From Streptomyces sp. LUP30 (GTDB taxonomy: Bacteria > Actinomycetota > Actinomycetes > Streptomycetales > Streptomycetaceae), in NCBI RefSeq assembly GCF_001746365.1, contig NZ_MJAJ01000001.1:69182-133181 (forward strand): a stretch of 64,000 nt of DNA, given 5' to 3'. Positions 25,845 to 35,249 of the stretch are shown in pieces. Numbering within the stretch: position 1 is the stretch's first letter; each line of letters begins with the position of its first letter. The position numbers and the translations under genes are program-made. Under the pieces are notes generated by a model. The model saw nothing but the letters and a program-made list of their open reading frames with translations. It ran no database searches and was not told where the DNA came from.

Positions 25845-27443
25845 TCAGGATGCCAACAGGACTCGTTTCCGCAAGAGGCTGAAGCCGGCACGGCCGTACA
25901 TCTGGCGCTTGATCATTTTGATCCGGTTGACGTGGCCTTCGACGATGCCGGAGCTCCACGGCAGCGTTAGGCCGGCGGTGACAGCTGCGAGATCTCGTTC
26001 GAGGCCGTTGACGAAGGCGTGGAGGCTGGGCAGGTGGTCAGCGCGAACCGCCTTGATCCATTGAGGGAGCTGGTCACCCTGGAGCTGGGTCAGCATCTTC
26101 CCGAACGCGCGGACGTGCCCAGTGAGGGCATCGAGTTCGGGGCAGCCGGCAAGGACGGATTTGAGCTTCAGGCGCTCGCTCTCCGGCAGGGTGTCGGGGT
26201 GAGTCAGGATCCAGCCGGTGACCGTGCGTAGGGACAGCGGACGGGTTGCAGGTGCGGTCGGGGATGTGCGGAACGGCTGGAGGTAGGCGCGGACGGCGCC
26301 GTAGCCGCCGGTGTAGCCGTGCGTCTTGATCTCTTCCCAGAGAGTCCAGGCGTTCGTGCAACCCTCAGACCACCGCTCGTGCAGGTAGGGCTTGAAGTCG
26401 TCGAGCTTCGTCCTGCGGTTCTGCCACTGCCCCTGGAACATGTCTTCCGGCCTGGCGGCGTCGGCCAGCCGTTGGACGGTGCGGTAGGTCATGCCGAGCT
26501 GTCGCTGGATCGAGCGTCGGCTGTGGCCGGCGGCCAGCAGCGCGTGGACGGTGGCGTGCTTGGCGCGGGTGCGGTCGGCGAATCGGTGCCCGGTGGGCCA
26601 TGGCGACCCGCTCTCGGCCTGTTCCGGAGCCGGAGTCTTCTCCGGCGCCAACTCTGCGAAGGTCGCACGGAGGCACAGGCGGTGGCGGGAGACACACCGT
26701 TCGGCTGCTTCGCCGAGGTTGCGCCAGAGATGGAACCGGTCGGCGACCTGGACCGCGGTGGGCGCCCCGATGCTGGCGCCCTCGGCGAAGAACGGGGCGC
26801 GGTCGCGGCAGACGACCTCGATCCCCGGGCGCTCGGCCATCCAGGCCGCGACAGTGTTTGCCTCGCGGTCCGGCAGGAGGTCCACCGGTCTGCGGGTCTC
26901 GACGTCGACCAGCACGGTCCCGTAAATACGGCCCTTGCGCATCGCGTATTCGTCGACGCCGACCACACGCGGGGCCTGTGGCTGGGGTTCCGGGAGAGCG
27001 TCGACCAACCGCAGGACCGTGTTTCGGCTGACCCTCGCCCCGAAGACGTCGGCCAGCCGGGCACCGGCGCGACCGGCCAGGGCGAGGCCAACCTCGGCCA
27101 GCGCCGACCGCATTCGTTCGGTCCGCTGGCTGTACCGACGGGTCAGGCCCGCAACCTGCTCGACGAACGTCCGCCGCCCGCAGGAGACGTCCTGGCACGT
27201 GAAGCGCCGGACACGAAGCTGCAGCACCACCCGCCGTCCCGACATGGGGAGGTCAGCGGGAAACCGCAGGTAGGAGCCGTGCACCCGCCCCGACCAGCTT
27301 CCGCAGCCTGGGCACCGAGCCCCGGTCGTCCGGCATCTGACACCGATTCGGATCACCTCGCCATCGTCCTGCATCGACTCCACCTTGATCCCCGGATCCG
27401 CCAGGAAGAGCAGCTCTTCCAGCCGGAGCAGCACCTCGCGCAC
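25845..27443 (-). CDS. ISL3-family transposase
   Basis: A full-length 532-aa transposase. N-terminal zinc-ribbon region with CPGC (about 44-47) and TCQDVSCGRR, HTH-like segments, then the DDE_Tnp_ISL3 core with VVGVDEYAMRKGRIYGTVLV (first Asp), EVVCRDRAPFFAEGA (second Asp) and the closing SSGIVEGHVNRIKMIKRQ (Glu). The frame is intact and the element is bounded by inverted repeats, so it could be mobile. Confidence 0.9.
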   Translation of the reverse strand: MREVLLRLEELLFLADPGIKVESMQDDGEVIRIGVRCRTTGARCPGCGSWSGRVHGSYLRFPADLPMSGRRVVLQLRVRRFTCQDVSCGRRTFVEQVAGLTRRYSQRTERMRSALAEVGLALAGRAGARLADVFGARVSRNTVLRLVDALPEPQPQAPRVVGVDEYAMRKGRIYGTVLVDVETRRPVDLLPDREANTVAAWMAERPGIEVVCRDRAPFFAEGASIGAPTAVQVADRFHLWRNLGEAAERCVSRHRLCLRATFAELAPEKTPAPEQAESGSPWPTGHRFADRTRAKHATVHALLAAGHSRRSIQRQLGMTYRTVQRLADAARPEDMFQGQWQNRRTKLDDFKPYLHERWSEGCTNAWTLWEEIKTHGYTGGYGAVRAYLQPFRTSPTAPATRPLSLRTVTGWILTHPDTLPESERLKLKSVLAGCPELDALTGHVRAFGKMLTQLQGDQLPQWIKAVRADHLPSLHAFVNGLERDLAAVTAGLTLPWSSGIVEGHVNRIKMIKRQMYGRAGFSLLRKRVLLAS

Positions 27444-27663
27444 AGCCCAGAACCATCAGCCCGAACGCGGTCGGCACCGGCGGTTTCCAGACGATCTCGC
27501 GTGACTGAACGCGATGGGTGGCCCCTGAGCATTCCGATTGGCCCGACCGCATTTCGCCCTGAGAAGGGTGCCTTCCGGGTTCTCGGCGCTTCGTGGTGTG
27601 TCGGGATGTGCCCCTGGATGTCCGGCAGCCGACCGGCGGGGACGGACGGGCGGGCGGGCGGGC

Positions 27664-28734
27664 ATGATCGAATCTCTGGGGATTCGATGGCGGGGGTGTG
27701 GTGTGAGGGATTGGCGGACCGATCCGGCGTTCGAGATGTGCCGGGCGCTGGTGGACGGAGTGGATCTGGCCTCGTTCGTGGGAGGCGGGTTCGATGTGCG
27801 GGCGGTGGTGGCCGGCATCCAGTCCGGGGCCCACAGCGGGTTGCTTCTCGATGCCGTTCCGTGGGGGAACTTCCCTCACGGGAACGATGCCCGGAAGGCC
27901 GTACATCTGCTGCACACGGGCGAGGACCCGGCAAGCCACGCGACGGACGTGTTGGGGGGCCTGTGTGCCAACGACAGTCGGGCCGCCGTCGCCCTCACCG
28001 TACCGTTCCTGATCCCCATCGCCACCGATGCCCACCACCCACACCGTGCCGCCGCCCTCGGCGTACTCTCCAGCCCGGCCCGCGCCCAGCACTTCGGCGT
28101 CGCCTCCCGCGATGAACTCCTACTCCATCGCACCGATCCTCTGCGTCAGGCCCCCGACGACTACGACGATTACGGCGTCGAGGTGACCGGCTACCCGGCA
28201 GGCTGGTCGGTGGCCGCCGCCCGCGCCGCGATCACCGCCGAAGCGCCCCTGCTCCTGCCCCTTCTCAACGATTCCGAGCCCACCATCCGCATCGACGCCG
28301 CCTACGCTCTGGCCACCGCCGCCGACTCCGACCACACGGTCCGAACCGCCCTCGCCACCAGGTTCGCCACGGAACATGACGGCATAGTCCGTGCCGCCCT
28401 GCTCCTCGCCGCCGCGGAGACCACCCGGGCCCACGCACATCCGCCGACCGTCTGGTGGCTCCGTGAGCGGTGGCAAGACTGGACAGAGGCCCCCGAAGTC
28501 CGCCTAGCTGCGGGGATCGGCTGGCTCTGCCTCACGGACGAACCCGCCCCCGAGGACCTCCACCAGACCATCAACAAGTTCGCCACAGACGAACGCGCGC
28601 ATGCCATGGACGCCCTGCCGTGGATGAACGCCGCCGCCGGATCCGGTGAACCGGGACTCCGGCGCTGTATTCGCTGCATGCTCCACCCCCAAGAGCCCGA
28701 ACCGTCGGACGACCCCTGGGCCTCCTCGCCTTGA
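27664..28734 (+). CDS. HEAT-repeat-like hypothetical protein (ISL3 passenger)
   Basis: About 356 aa from ATG 27664. Repeating helical units are visible: AVALTVPFLIPIATDAHHPH, APLLLPLLNDSEPTIRIDAA, and RAALLLAAAETTRAHAH, which follow the HEAT/PBS-lyase repeat pattern (paired helices with PxxR and DxxxR turns). Such proteins act as binding scaffolds. The C-terminus PDDPWASSP-like tail is acidic and complete. It lies on the far side of the transposase, still inside the inverted repeats, and is divergent from it. Confidence 0.65.
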   Translation: MIESLGIRWRGCGVRDWRTDPAFEMCRALVDGVDLASFVGGGFDVRAVVAGIQSGAHSGLLLDAVPWGNFPHGNDARKAVHLLHTGEDPASHATDVLGGLCANDSRAAVALTVPFLIPIATDAHHPHRAAALGVLSSPARAQHFGVASRDELLLHRTDPLRQAPDDYDDYGVEVTGYPAGWSVAAARAAITAEAPLLLPLLNDSEPTIRIDAAYALATAADSDHTVRTALATRFATEHDGIVRAALLLAAAETTRAHAHPPTVWWLRERWQDWTEAPEVRLAAGIGWLCLTDEPAPEDLHQTINKFATDERAHAMDALPWMNAAAGSGEPGLRRCIRCMLHPQEPEPSDDPWASSP

Positions 28735-28892
28735 GCGCCCGGCCTCGGCCCCGTTTATGCATCGAAGTTGTCCACCGGGGCCAGGTACGGTGCTCGGTCA
28801 CATCTCGCGGGACCTACCAGCAAGGCCCACGGTCACAGGGAGTAGGCACGCCACAGAAGTTGGACCAGAACCCATTCTCAGGGACAAAGCCA

Positions 28893-29153
28893 AGGCGAAG
28901 AACGTCATCTCCATGGCATAGGCCCTGTTCTTCGCGCGGATGGTGCCAACGGGCAGCGTTCCGGGCATTGGCGAACGCGCCCCCGCCATGCTCGGCGCGC
29001 ACCTCCTTGGCCCGCTCGAACTGCTTGTGTCGTGGCCGGGCGTTTGGGGCCACGGTGCCGCCGGTCAGGCGTCGGACGGGTCTATCGCGCGAGCTCGTGC
29101 TCAATTCCAGCCCACGCAGGATCAGGCCGGGAAGCCAGGCGGCGTTGAGTCTG
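28893..29153. other. Region outside the ISL3 repeat, unrecognised
   Basis: The minus strand holds a basic open stretch (GTVAPNARPRHKQFERAKEV) without a recognised domain and running into the inverted repeat. I see no start signal; it is probably debris between the transposon and the MerR operon. Confidence 0.3.
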
Positions 29154-29924
29154 TCATGGACTGTCGATGCTGGCCGAGCGCATCTTCTCCTCGATCAGGG
29201 CGGTCAGTCGGGTCCAGCCAGGCCGCTCGTCTTCTGCGTGGTGGGTGAGCAGTTCGTATCGGGACTTGCCGTCGTCGCGGTTCTCCAGGCCGGTCAGCGT
29301 GGGCAGCAGTGAGAGGTCGGCGAGGAAGTGGGCGGCCACTTCCTCAGCGAGTTCCTCGATCCGGGGGTCGTCGGGGTCCCAGTTGCCGGCACTCCACGTG
29401 AGTTTGATCATAGCGACGTGCCGGGAATCGTCGAGGCCGTGCTCGATCTGGGAGAGGTAGTCGTCGAAGCCCTCCGGTATCAGGGTTCTGACCAGGATCA
29501 GGCCCTGTTGTGCCGTTGTCACGTCGTCCGCGGTGAACCCGAGCCCGGGCATCCGGTCCAGTAGCGCGAGAGCACGGTCGGGCAGTAGGACCCGGTCGCC
29601 GTGGGTGAGTTGGCGCAACGTCTCGCGCCGCGCGATCAGCTCGTCGATCCGGCTGGTGAGGCTCTCTTCGACATCGAGGAGTGCGGCGGCGAACTGGTCG
29701 GGATCGGCATCGAGTATGGTCCCGATCTCGGCCAGCGGTACGCCTGCGCCGGCCAGTGTCCGAACTTGAACCAACCGGAGCAGTTCGGCCGTTCCGTAAC
29801 GTCGGTAGCCGGAGCTGTCGCGGCGGGGCTCGTCGATCAGGCCGTTCTGGTGGTAGTGCCGGATGGTCTTCACTGTAACGCTGGCGAAGGCCGCGGCTTG
29901 GCTGATGGTGACTCCGTCTGTCAT
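29154..29924 (-). CDS. MerR-family transcriptional regulator
   Basis: A 256-aa regulator: winged HTH ISQAAAFASVTVKTIRHYHQ, NGLIDEPRRDSSGYRRYG, the linking helix LVQVRTLAGAGVPLAEIGTI, then a long C-terminal effector domain. The effector part has no Cys cluster, so metal sensing is unlikely and an organic ligand is expected. ATG 29924 lies four bases after the hydrolase stop, so the two genes form an operon and the regulator probably controls it. Confidence 0.85.
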   Translation of the reverse strand: MTDGVTISQAAAFASVTVKTIRHYHQNGLIDEPRRDSSGYRRYGTAELLRLVQVRTLAGAGVPLAEIGTILDADPDQFAAALLDVEESLTSRIDELIARRETLRQLTHGDRVLLPDRALALLDRMPGLGFTADDVTTAQQGLILVRTLIPEGFDDYLSQIEHGLDDSRHVAMIKLTWSAGNWDPDDPRIEELAEEVAAHFLADLSLLPTLTGLENRDDGKSRYELLTHHAEDERPGWTRLTALIEEKMRSASIDSP

Positions 29925-29928
29925 GGCG

Positions 29929-30750
29929 TCAGCTGACCCCACCATGCACCACGTCGGCAACTTCTCGAACGGTCGCGGCGATGGCACGAAAGTCCTTGCG
30001 CACGATAGTTGTGTGCTTGCTTCCGACCGTCGCGCTCACCTTCACGTTGGGATTCCGGGCGAGCACCGGGTCCAGCATGGCACGCATCGCCGTCAGCCCT
30101 TCCGCGGTCCCGCCGAGGCTGGCACCAGAGGCCACGAGGAACCGCATCGGGAAGGTCACGAGTTCGAAGACCGGATCGCTTGCAGCAACGATCTCGTTCA
30201 GCTCAATGTTGACCTCGGCGTGCTGATCGGCGCTCATCCGAGCGGCCATACCCAGCGGCCGGACCAGCGGCATAATCCAACCGAAGCGCCGGAACATCTT
30301 CCGGATGTCCTCCCGGTCGGCCTCTCGGCCGCCCTCGACGGTCGCGAGGTAGTCCCACGGGTAGCCGCCGTCAACCATGACCACACCGGCGACGCGTTCG
30401 GGGTTCCGGGTAGCCCAGTGCAACGCCAGTGCCGCCCCGTAGGACCAGCCCACTAGCAGTGGCCGCTCCGCACCGGTCGCCTCCAGGACGGCGTCGATGT
30501 CTCGGATGCAGGCCTCGAACGAGTAGTCCGCCGACTGTTTCGACCGGCCGCGGGCACGCTCGTCGTAGGTGATGTGCCGGTACTCGTTACCGAGTTCTGC
30601 GGTGACGCGCTGCCAGTTCTTCTGGGTGGCGTAGGAGCCGTTGAGGTAGACCACAGGCTGACCGGGCCCACGAGTATCAGTGACGGCAAGTGCCGTGTCC
30701 TCCACCGCCACCATGCCGGTCGAGGTCGAGTTCGGGTTCGCGTTCGTCAT
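29929..30750 (-). CDS. Alpha/beta hydrolase
   Basis: A 273-aa alpha/beta-hydrolase fold protein with VVYLNGSYATQKNW (oxyanion region), the nucleophile elbow GWSYGAA and a C-terminal HTTIVRKDF His segment. No signal peptide. First gene of the operon with the MerR regulator. Substrate class (ester, lactone or peroxide) cannot be decided. Confidence 0.85.
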   Translation of the reverse strand: MTNANPNSTSTGMVAVEDTALAVTDTRGPGQPVVYLNGSYATQKNWQRVTAELGNEYRHITYDERARGRSKQSADYSFEACIRDIDAVLEATGAERPLLVGWSYGAALALHWATRNPERVAGVVMVDGGYPWDYLATVEGGREADREDIRKMFRRFGWIMPLVRPLGMAARMSADQHAEVNIELNEIVAASDPVFELVTFPMRFLVASGASLGGTAEGLTAMRAMLDPVLARNPNVKVSATVGSKHTTIVRKDFRAIAATVREVADVVHGGVS

Positions 30751-30767
30751 GCGTTTAGCGTGAGGCC

Positions 30768-30780
30768 TGACCTTAGGTCA
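30768..30780. promoter_or_regulatory. Palindrome, candidate MerR operator
   Basis: TGACCTTAGGTCA is a perfect palindrome about 18 bases upstream of the hydrolase start, next to two overlapping TTGACC-like hexamers on the minus strand. MerR proteins usually bind such dyads inside the promoter. Confidence 0.45.
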
Positions 30781-30934
30781 AGGTCAACCCCGAGAATCCC
30801 GCGGTTCGCCATCCGAGCCGGTTATCTGTGCCCGACCAGTCGCTTGCTGTTCGCAACTATCCCTTGCCGTGCCACATGCCGCGCCGCAGGTCAGCAGGCA
30901 CCGTGACAATCAACATCGCCCCGGCTCAGACGCC

Positions 30935-31605
30935 AACCTCGACGAGCGGCAGCGTCGTCTGCTGATAGGAGCGGAGGCCCGATCCCTCGGCCACGGCGGG
31001 ATCAGAGCAGTCGCCCGTGCCGCCGGTGTCCGTGAGGCCACTGTGTCTGTCGGAGTGCGGGAACTAGGCTCCGGAGAAGCCCCCGTTGGGACGCATCCGT
31101 CGGCCCGGCGCCGGCCGCAAACGCGTCGTCGACCGGAACCCAGCCGTTCGGGAGGCACTCCTCGCGCTCGTCGAACCCGACGTCCGCGGAGATCCCATTT
31201 CTCCGCTGTGCTGGACCACCAAATCCACCCGCAAGCTCGCCGAGCGGCTGACCCGGCAGGGCCACAGGATCTGCGCGGACACGGTGGGCGACCTCCTGCG
31301 CGAGGAGGGCTTCAGCCTGCAGAGCAACGCCAAGAGGCTGGAAGGCAAGCAGCACCCCGACCGGGACGCACAGTTCCATTACCTCAACGAGCAGGTCCGC
31401 GACCACCAGGACTGCGGGGCTCCGGTGATCAGTGTGGACACGAAAAAGAAGGAACTGGTCGGCCCGTTCAAGAACAACGGCCGTGAATGGGAGCCGAGAG
31501 GCGAACCAGTGCGAATCGACACCCACGACTTCCCCGACCGCGAGCCGGGCAGGGTGGTGCCCTACGGCGTCTACGACGTCGCCGTGAACAAAACCTCAGT
31601 CTCCC
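30935..31605 (+). mobile_element. ISAzo13-family transposase, truncated and frameshifted
   Basis: Reads LDERQRRLLIGAEARSLGHG, GGIRAVARAAGVREATVS, then in the next frame PLCWTTKSTRKLAERLTRQG, ADTVGDLLREEGFSLQSNAK, PVISVDTKKKELVGPFKN and HDFPDREPGRVVPYGVYDVA. This is the first two thirds of an ISAzo13 (Rhodopirellula-type DDE) transposase with a frame change near 31,075 and loss of the last catalytic region. Confidence 0.8.
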
Positions 31606-31734
31606 GCACCGAGGGCAAAACCCGCTCCCCCCCCCTGCACCAGACCGCGGCCGGTTGAACTCATCAACCGGCCCCACCACTGGCCGCCCCGTCATCTCCT
31701 CGACCTCCCGACCATGCCGGGCCCGGACGAACAC

Positions 31735-31998
31735 AAAAAAACGATGAACTGCGTGCGCCATCTGCCCCCGCGTCCCCGCCCCCGAACCCGAGCCGCCGCC
31801 AGCCGTGTGCCTCGAGCTCCCGCAGGCCGGTGCGTACCGCTCGCGTCCGTCCGGGCCCAGGCGGACGAGGTCGGTGACCGTCACCTGCCAGCCGTTCCTG
31901 TGCGTCGAGACGTACCCGAAGATGCCCTTCGCCTTGAACGACAGCCCGCAGTCACGAAACAGCGCGTTGGCGATCTGAGTGAACTGATCGACCGCCAT
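31735..31998 (-). pseudogene. Winged-helix replication-type protein, frameshifted
   Basis: ATG 31998 opens MAVDQFTQIANALFRDCGLS, then KAKGIFGYVSTHRNGWQV, a wH domain found at the N-terminus of actinobacterial phage/plasmid replication and helper proteins. Near 31,850 the family sequence moves to another frame (AVRTGLRELEAHGW) and the C-terminal half is lost. It is divergent from the conjugation genes, with the TGCGCA array between them. Confidence 0.55.
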
Positions 31999-32289
31999 GA
32001 CACCCCGGCGGATCCCCGCCCCGAAGCGGCTCACCGCCCTGCCCCCGACGCCTGCCGAGCGCAGCGGCCACGGCGGCACACCGAGCCCGCCGAGACGGGG
32101 CGGCCGGTAGTCCTGGGCGTGCAGGCGAGCGTGTGTTCCATGGCGCCAGCCCACCCGCCGACCCCGACCAAGCCGCCCGCCACGAGCCCCGACCACCGGC
32201 CACGATCCGGCAACGCAGCCCTCTAGCAGCCGTGGTCGGCTCTCATGGTCGCACCGACCACGCCCGCCTTCAGCCCGGCGCTCAGTGCT

Positions 32290-32483
32290 TGCGCAGCCGA
32301 CTGCGCAGCCCCGGAAGGGCGTTGCGCAATCGGGCTGCGCAACCGGCCCGGGGATCTGGCGCAGTCGAGTGGTGCCCGGGGAGGCTGCGCAGTCCGCCCG
32401 AGCTTTCTGATCTCTTCTTGCGCAGGTCCGTCTCACGTACTGCGCAGCGTCTGTCGCGGCCGGGCCGGCTTCCGTCTGCGCAT
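32290..32483. repeat. TGCGCA hexamer array
   Basis: Eight exact TGCGCA copies start at 32290, 32302, 32323, 32336, 32386, 32419, 32441 and 32477, with a near copy (GGCGCA) around 32358. The hexamer is palindromic. Another seven copies fall in the following gene between 32960 and 33160. Spacing is irregular. The position between a replication-type gene and conjugation genes suits iterons, a transfer locus or an operator array. Confidence 0.75.
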
Positions 32484-32708
32484 TGGTATCCGGGCCTGAT
32501 GTCCGGGCGGCGCGTGACCGCACGGCGGTCGCCAGTCCGGGCAACGCACGCCGGACGCGGTGGCCTGCCGCCGGCTCGCGGCTGACCCGTGGTCGGACTT
32601 CGTGTCGCCATCGTGACCATGGTCGGTGGTTCATGGTCGGTGGTCGGGGCGGGGGCGACGGGTTTTCTCGAGGTCAGCAACTACACGTCCTGACCTGGGA
32701 GTTTGACC

Positions 32709-33651
32709 ATGTCCCCTGGCAAGCAGGCCGCACCGAGCGAGGCCGCTGCTGCGATGGCGGCCGGCGCCCGGCTGGAGGCGATGCGCCGCCGCGTACGCCT
32801 TCCACGCGTGGCGCTCTGGACCGTCATCGCGGCCGGCCCCCTCGCCCTCGCCCTCGCCGTCGCCGTTGCTTCCACCTCGACCACGGTCGCGGCAGCCCCC
32901 GCGGCCAAGCCCACCACCGCCGTGCGCACCGCGACATCCGCCACCGACCCGAGCGGCTATGCGCACGTGTTCATCGGCGCGTGGCTGCGCAGCGACGCGA
33001 ACGACGAGACGAGTGCGCAGGCGCGGCTTGCGCACTCGATGGCGCCGGACGTCGAGCTGCCCGCCCCGGCCGCCGATGCGCAATCGGCGCCTCAGTCCGT
33101 GACGGCGGTGCACAGTGCGCAGCGGGCGGGCGGTGCGTGGTCGGTGACGGTGGCTGCGCAGTACGGAGGCGGCTCGGTGCGGTACTACGCCGTGCCGGTG
33201 GCCGCCGACCACGCGGGCTCCTCGTTCACGGTGACCGGTGCGCCCGGCGTGGTGGCCGGCCCGGCCCGGGCCGACAAGCCGAAGTCGTCGTACGGCGTGA
33301 GTGTCCCGGAGGGGGATCTGTCGTCCGCCGTCGGACAGTTCCTCGGCGCCTACCTGACGGGGGGCCGGGGAGGTGAGCTGCTACCTCGCGCCGGGCGTGC
33401 AACTCACCGCCGTCTCCCCCGCCCCGTACACGGCGCTCACCCTCCAGGAGGTGGCGGCCGCGGAGGAGGCCGCGGCCGCCGAGCAGGTGCCGGCGGACGG
33501 CACGAGGGTGCGGGTCCTCGCCTCGGTGGAAGCCCGGGACCGGGCCGGTAGGTGGCCGCTGGCGTACGAGCTCACGCTCAAGGCCCGCTCGGGCCGGTGG
33601 GAGGTCACCGCGCTGCAGTCCGGCACAGCCAAGGACGGGGGCGGGCGATGA
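32709..33651 (+). pseudogene. TcpC-like conjugal transfer protein, one frameshift
   Basis: ATG 32709 follows GGGAG. The product has a basic cytoplasmic N-terminus (LEAMRRRVRLPRVALW), one membrane helix (VIAAGPLALALAVAVAST) and an extracytoplasmic part with GYAHVFIGAWLRSD and VTAVHSAQRAGGAWSVTVAA, as in TcpC/VirB8-like subunits of Gram-positive conjugation machines. Near 33,365 an apparent extra C shifts the frame; the other frame continues VSCYLAPGVQLTAVSPAPYT to the end. The stop overlaps the next ATG. Fixing one base restores about 313 aa. Confidence 0.65.
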
Positions 33652-33940
33652 ACACCATGCACAGCCTGACGCTCGCCGGTCAGCTGGACGACCTCGGCAA
33701 CAGCTGGATCACCATGTTCAAGGAGTGGGCGACGAAAGGCCTGCAGGCCGGCCTGATCTGCCTGGTCGTCGTCACCATGATCCAGAAGTTCTCACTGAAG
33801 GCGGGGATCGGCGCCCTGCTGTTGATGGTGATCGCGCTCGGTCTGTACAACGCGCGCAACGACCTGGCGAACAGGTTCACCGACGAGGTGAAGAACCCCT
33901 CCAAGGGCGCACCCGCCGCTCCCGGGATCGTCCGATCCGA
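33648..33940 (+). CDS. Small membrane protein of conjugation locus, 3' truncated
   Basis: ATG 33648 overlaps the TcpC-like stop (ATGA). The protein has a helical start (LDDLGNSWITMFKEWATKGL) and two hydrophobic segments (QAGLICLVVVTMI and AGIGALLLMVIALGLYN), like the small pilin-like or TcpD-type membrane proteins that follow TcpC. After about 33,925 the frame runs into IS5 sequence and ends at 34076, so the natural C-terminus is lost. Confidence 0.5.
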
Positions 33941-34020
33941 ACTCCCGGCCTCTCTTGTGACCAGCCGAAGGGGCCTTACAGCTCATTTCGTTTGGTGTGA
34001 TCTTGCGGCATGCTGTTGGC

Positions 34021-34240
34021 GTGTCGAGCGAGTTGGTCGAGCGGATGGTGCCGGACGGATTGTGGGCGCTGTTTGAGCGGGTGGTGCCGCCGGCTCCGGT
34101 GCGACCGCAGGGTGGCCGTCGCAGACGCCACGGTGCGGGAGGTCCTTTCGGCCATCGTGTTCGTCGCCACGTCAGGATGCACGTGGAACCAGCTTCCGCC
34201 AGGTTTCGGCCCGTCGGGCGTCACGGCGTTCCGCCGAGGT
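34021..34240 (+). mobile_element. IS5-family transposase N-terminal fragment
   Basis: Reads VERMVPDGLWALFERVVPPA, then in another frame ATVREVLSAIVFVATSGCTW and NQLPPGFGPSGVTAFRR, the N-terminal DUF4096-like part of IS5 transposases. It replaces the end of the conjugation locus. Confidence 0.7.
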
Positions 34241-34298
34241 GGATATCGCCTGTATCGCGGCTGGGCGGCCAGTCCGAGGCTTTGTCGGCCGGGACGGG

Positions 34299-35174
34299 TC
34301 AAGGCAGTGGCGATTCGGCAGGCACCGATCGGTCGGGCCGGTCACCGGTGACCGCGGATTCGTCCGCGTACAGATGCAACTGATCGCTCTCCAGCCGCAC
34401 GAACGGATTGGTCCATGTCTCCGAGGCATCCGGGACCAATACGTGTGTCGTCCTCCGCCAGGCGTCGTGGATCACGAGCGAGAGAATCCTGTAGCCGAGC
34501 AGGCCGAGGGCGATCTGCTGATCGGGATGGTCTTCCGGGCCCGCTGCCTGCAGCACGTAAAACCGATCGCCCACCCAGTAGCCGGACTGATCCAGCCAGG
34601 CGTCCACCATCAGCCGAGCGCCGTCCACCCACACGCCGACCTCGCTCGAGCGGTTCCGGTCGCTCATGTGCACGGCCCGGTGGCGGTCGTCGGCGGAGAA
34701 TTCCACATGCAGTTCCAAATCGCTCCAGCAGTCCACGAAGGAACTGCAGGCACCTGGCACCGGACCCACACGATACGGAGCGGCACTGGCGGCGGAGAGA
34801 CCGATGGGATCCTGGCCGCAGGTCTCCGGCTCCCGGCACGACCGGTCGACACGGCTACTGCAGCCCAGGCCCATCGCGGCGCAGTCCCGCGGCGAGGCCC
34901 GGGATAGCAGGTCGACAAGGCCCTCCCGGTACGGCATGTCGCCGATACGACTGCGTATGTCGCCGCCATCCCACCACGCGACCAGGTCGACCCCGACCCG
35001 CGAACGCCGCAGCCACTCGCGCCAGCGCTCATCCCGGACATCCCACGAATGTGAGACAGCTTGCGAAGAGAACACATCCTCATGCGGTCCATCCCCGTCC
35101 CGGCGACGGCCTGCCTTCCTGCCAGGTCCCCAACGCACACTCGGCCTCCTTACGTCTTCCGGTTCCGGCACCAT
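34299..35174 (-). CDS. Hypothetical protein
   Basis: About 291 aa; the start is uncertain. Parts that look like a folded core are WREWLRRSRVGVDLVAWWDG, PYREGLVDLLSRASPRDC, CWSDLELHVEFSADDRHRAV and GYWVGDRFYVLQAA, with seven Cys overall. No family recognised and no signal peptide seen. Flanked by IS5 and IS3 debris on both sides, so it may be a stranded cargo gene. Confidence 0.45.
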   Translation of the reverse strand: MVPEPEDVRRPSVRWGPGRKAGRRRDGDGPHEDVFSSQAVSHSWDVRDERWREWLRRSRVGVDLVAWWDGGDIRSRIGDMPYREGLVDLLSRASPRDCAAMGLGCSSRVDRSCREPETCGQDPIGLSAASAAPYRVGPVPGACSSFVDCWSDLELHVEFSADDRHRAVHMSDRNRSSEVGVWVDGARLMVDAWLDQSGYWVGDRFYVLQAAGPEDHPDQQIALGLLGYRILSLVIHDAWRRTTHVLVPDASETWTNPFVRLESDQLHLYADESAVTGDRPDRSVPAESPLP

Positions 35175-35249
35175 CCGACAACGGCAGGCCGAAGGGCTGG
35201 GGTGTGGGGTAGAGACCCACGGGCCTTGACTCCGAATCCTGGACACGGG

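Larger units (their letters stand above)
25217..28892. mobile_element. ISL3-type transposon with passenger genes
   Basis: The ends 25218-25258 and 28851-28891 are inverted repeats of about 41 bp that share TGGCTTTGTCC and GGTTCTGGTCCAACTTCTGTGG with a few mismatches between. Inside are one complete ISL3 transposase and two plus-strand hypothetical genes. ISL3 elements normally carry only a transposase, so this 3.7-kb unit would be a cargo-bearing derivative. No eight-base target duplication is visible. Confidence 0.6.

Noticed and set aside
30740..30790. Sigma-70-type promoter with -10 at TAAACG on the minus strand
   Set aside because: The -10 would lie immediately at the start codon, leaving no room for transcription start before the annotated ATG; only the palindrome is kept.
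32290..32483. CRISPR array
   Set aside because: The repeated unit is only six to seven bases with irregular spacing, so it cannot be CRISPR; reported as a hexamer array.
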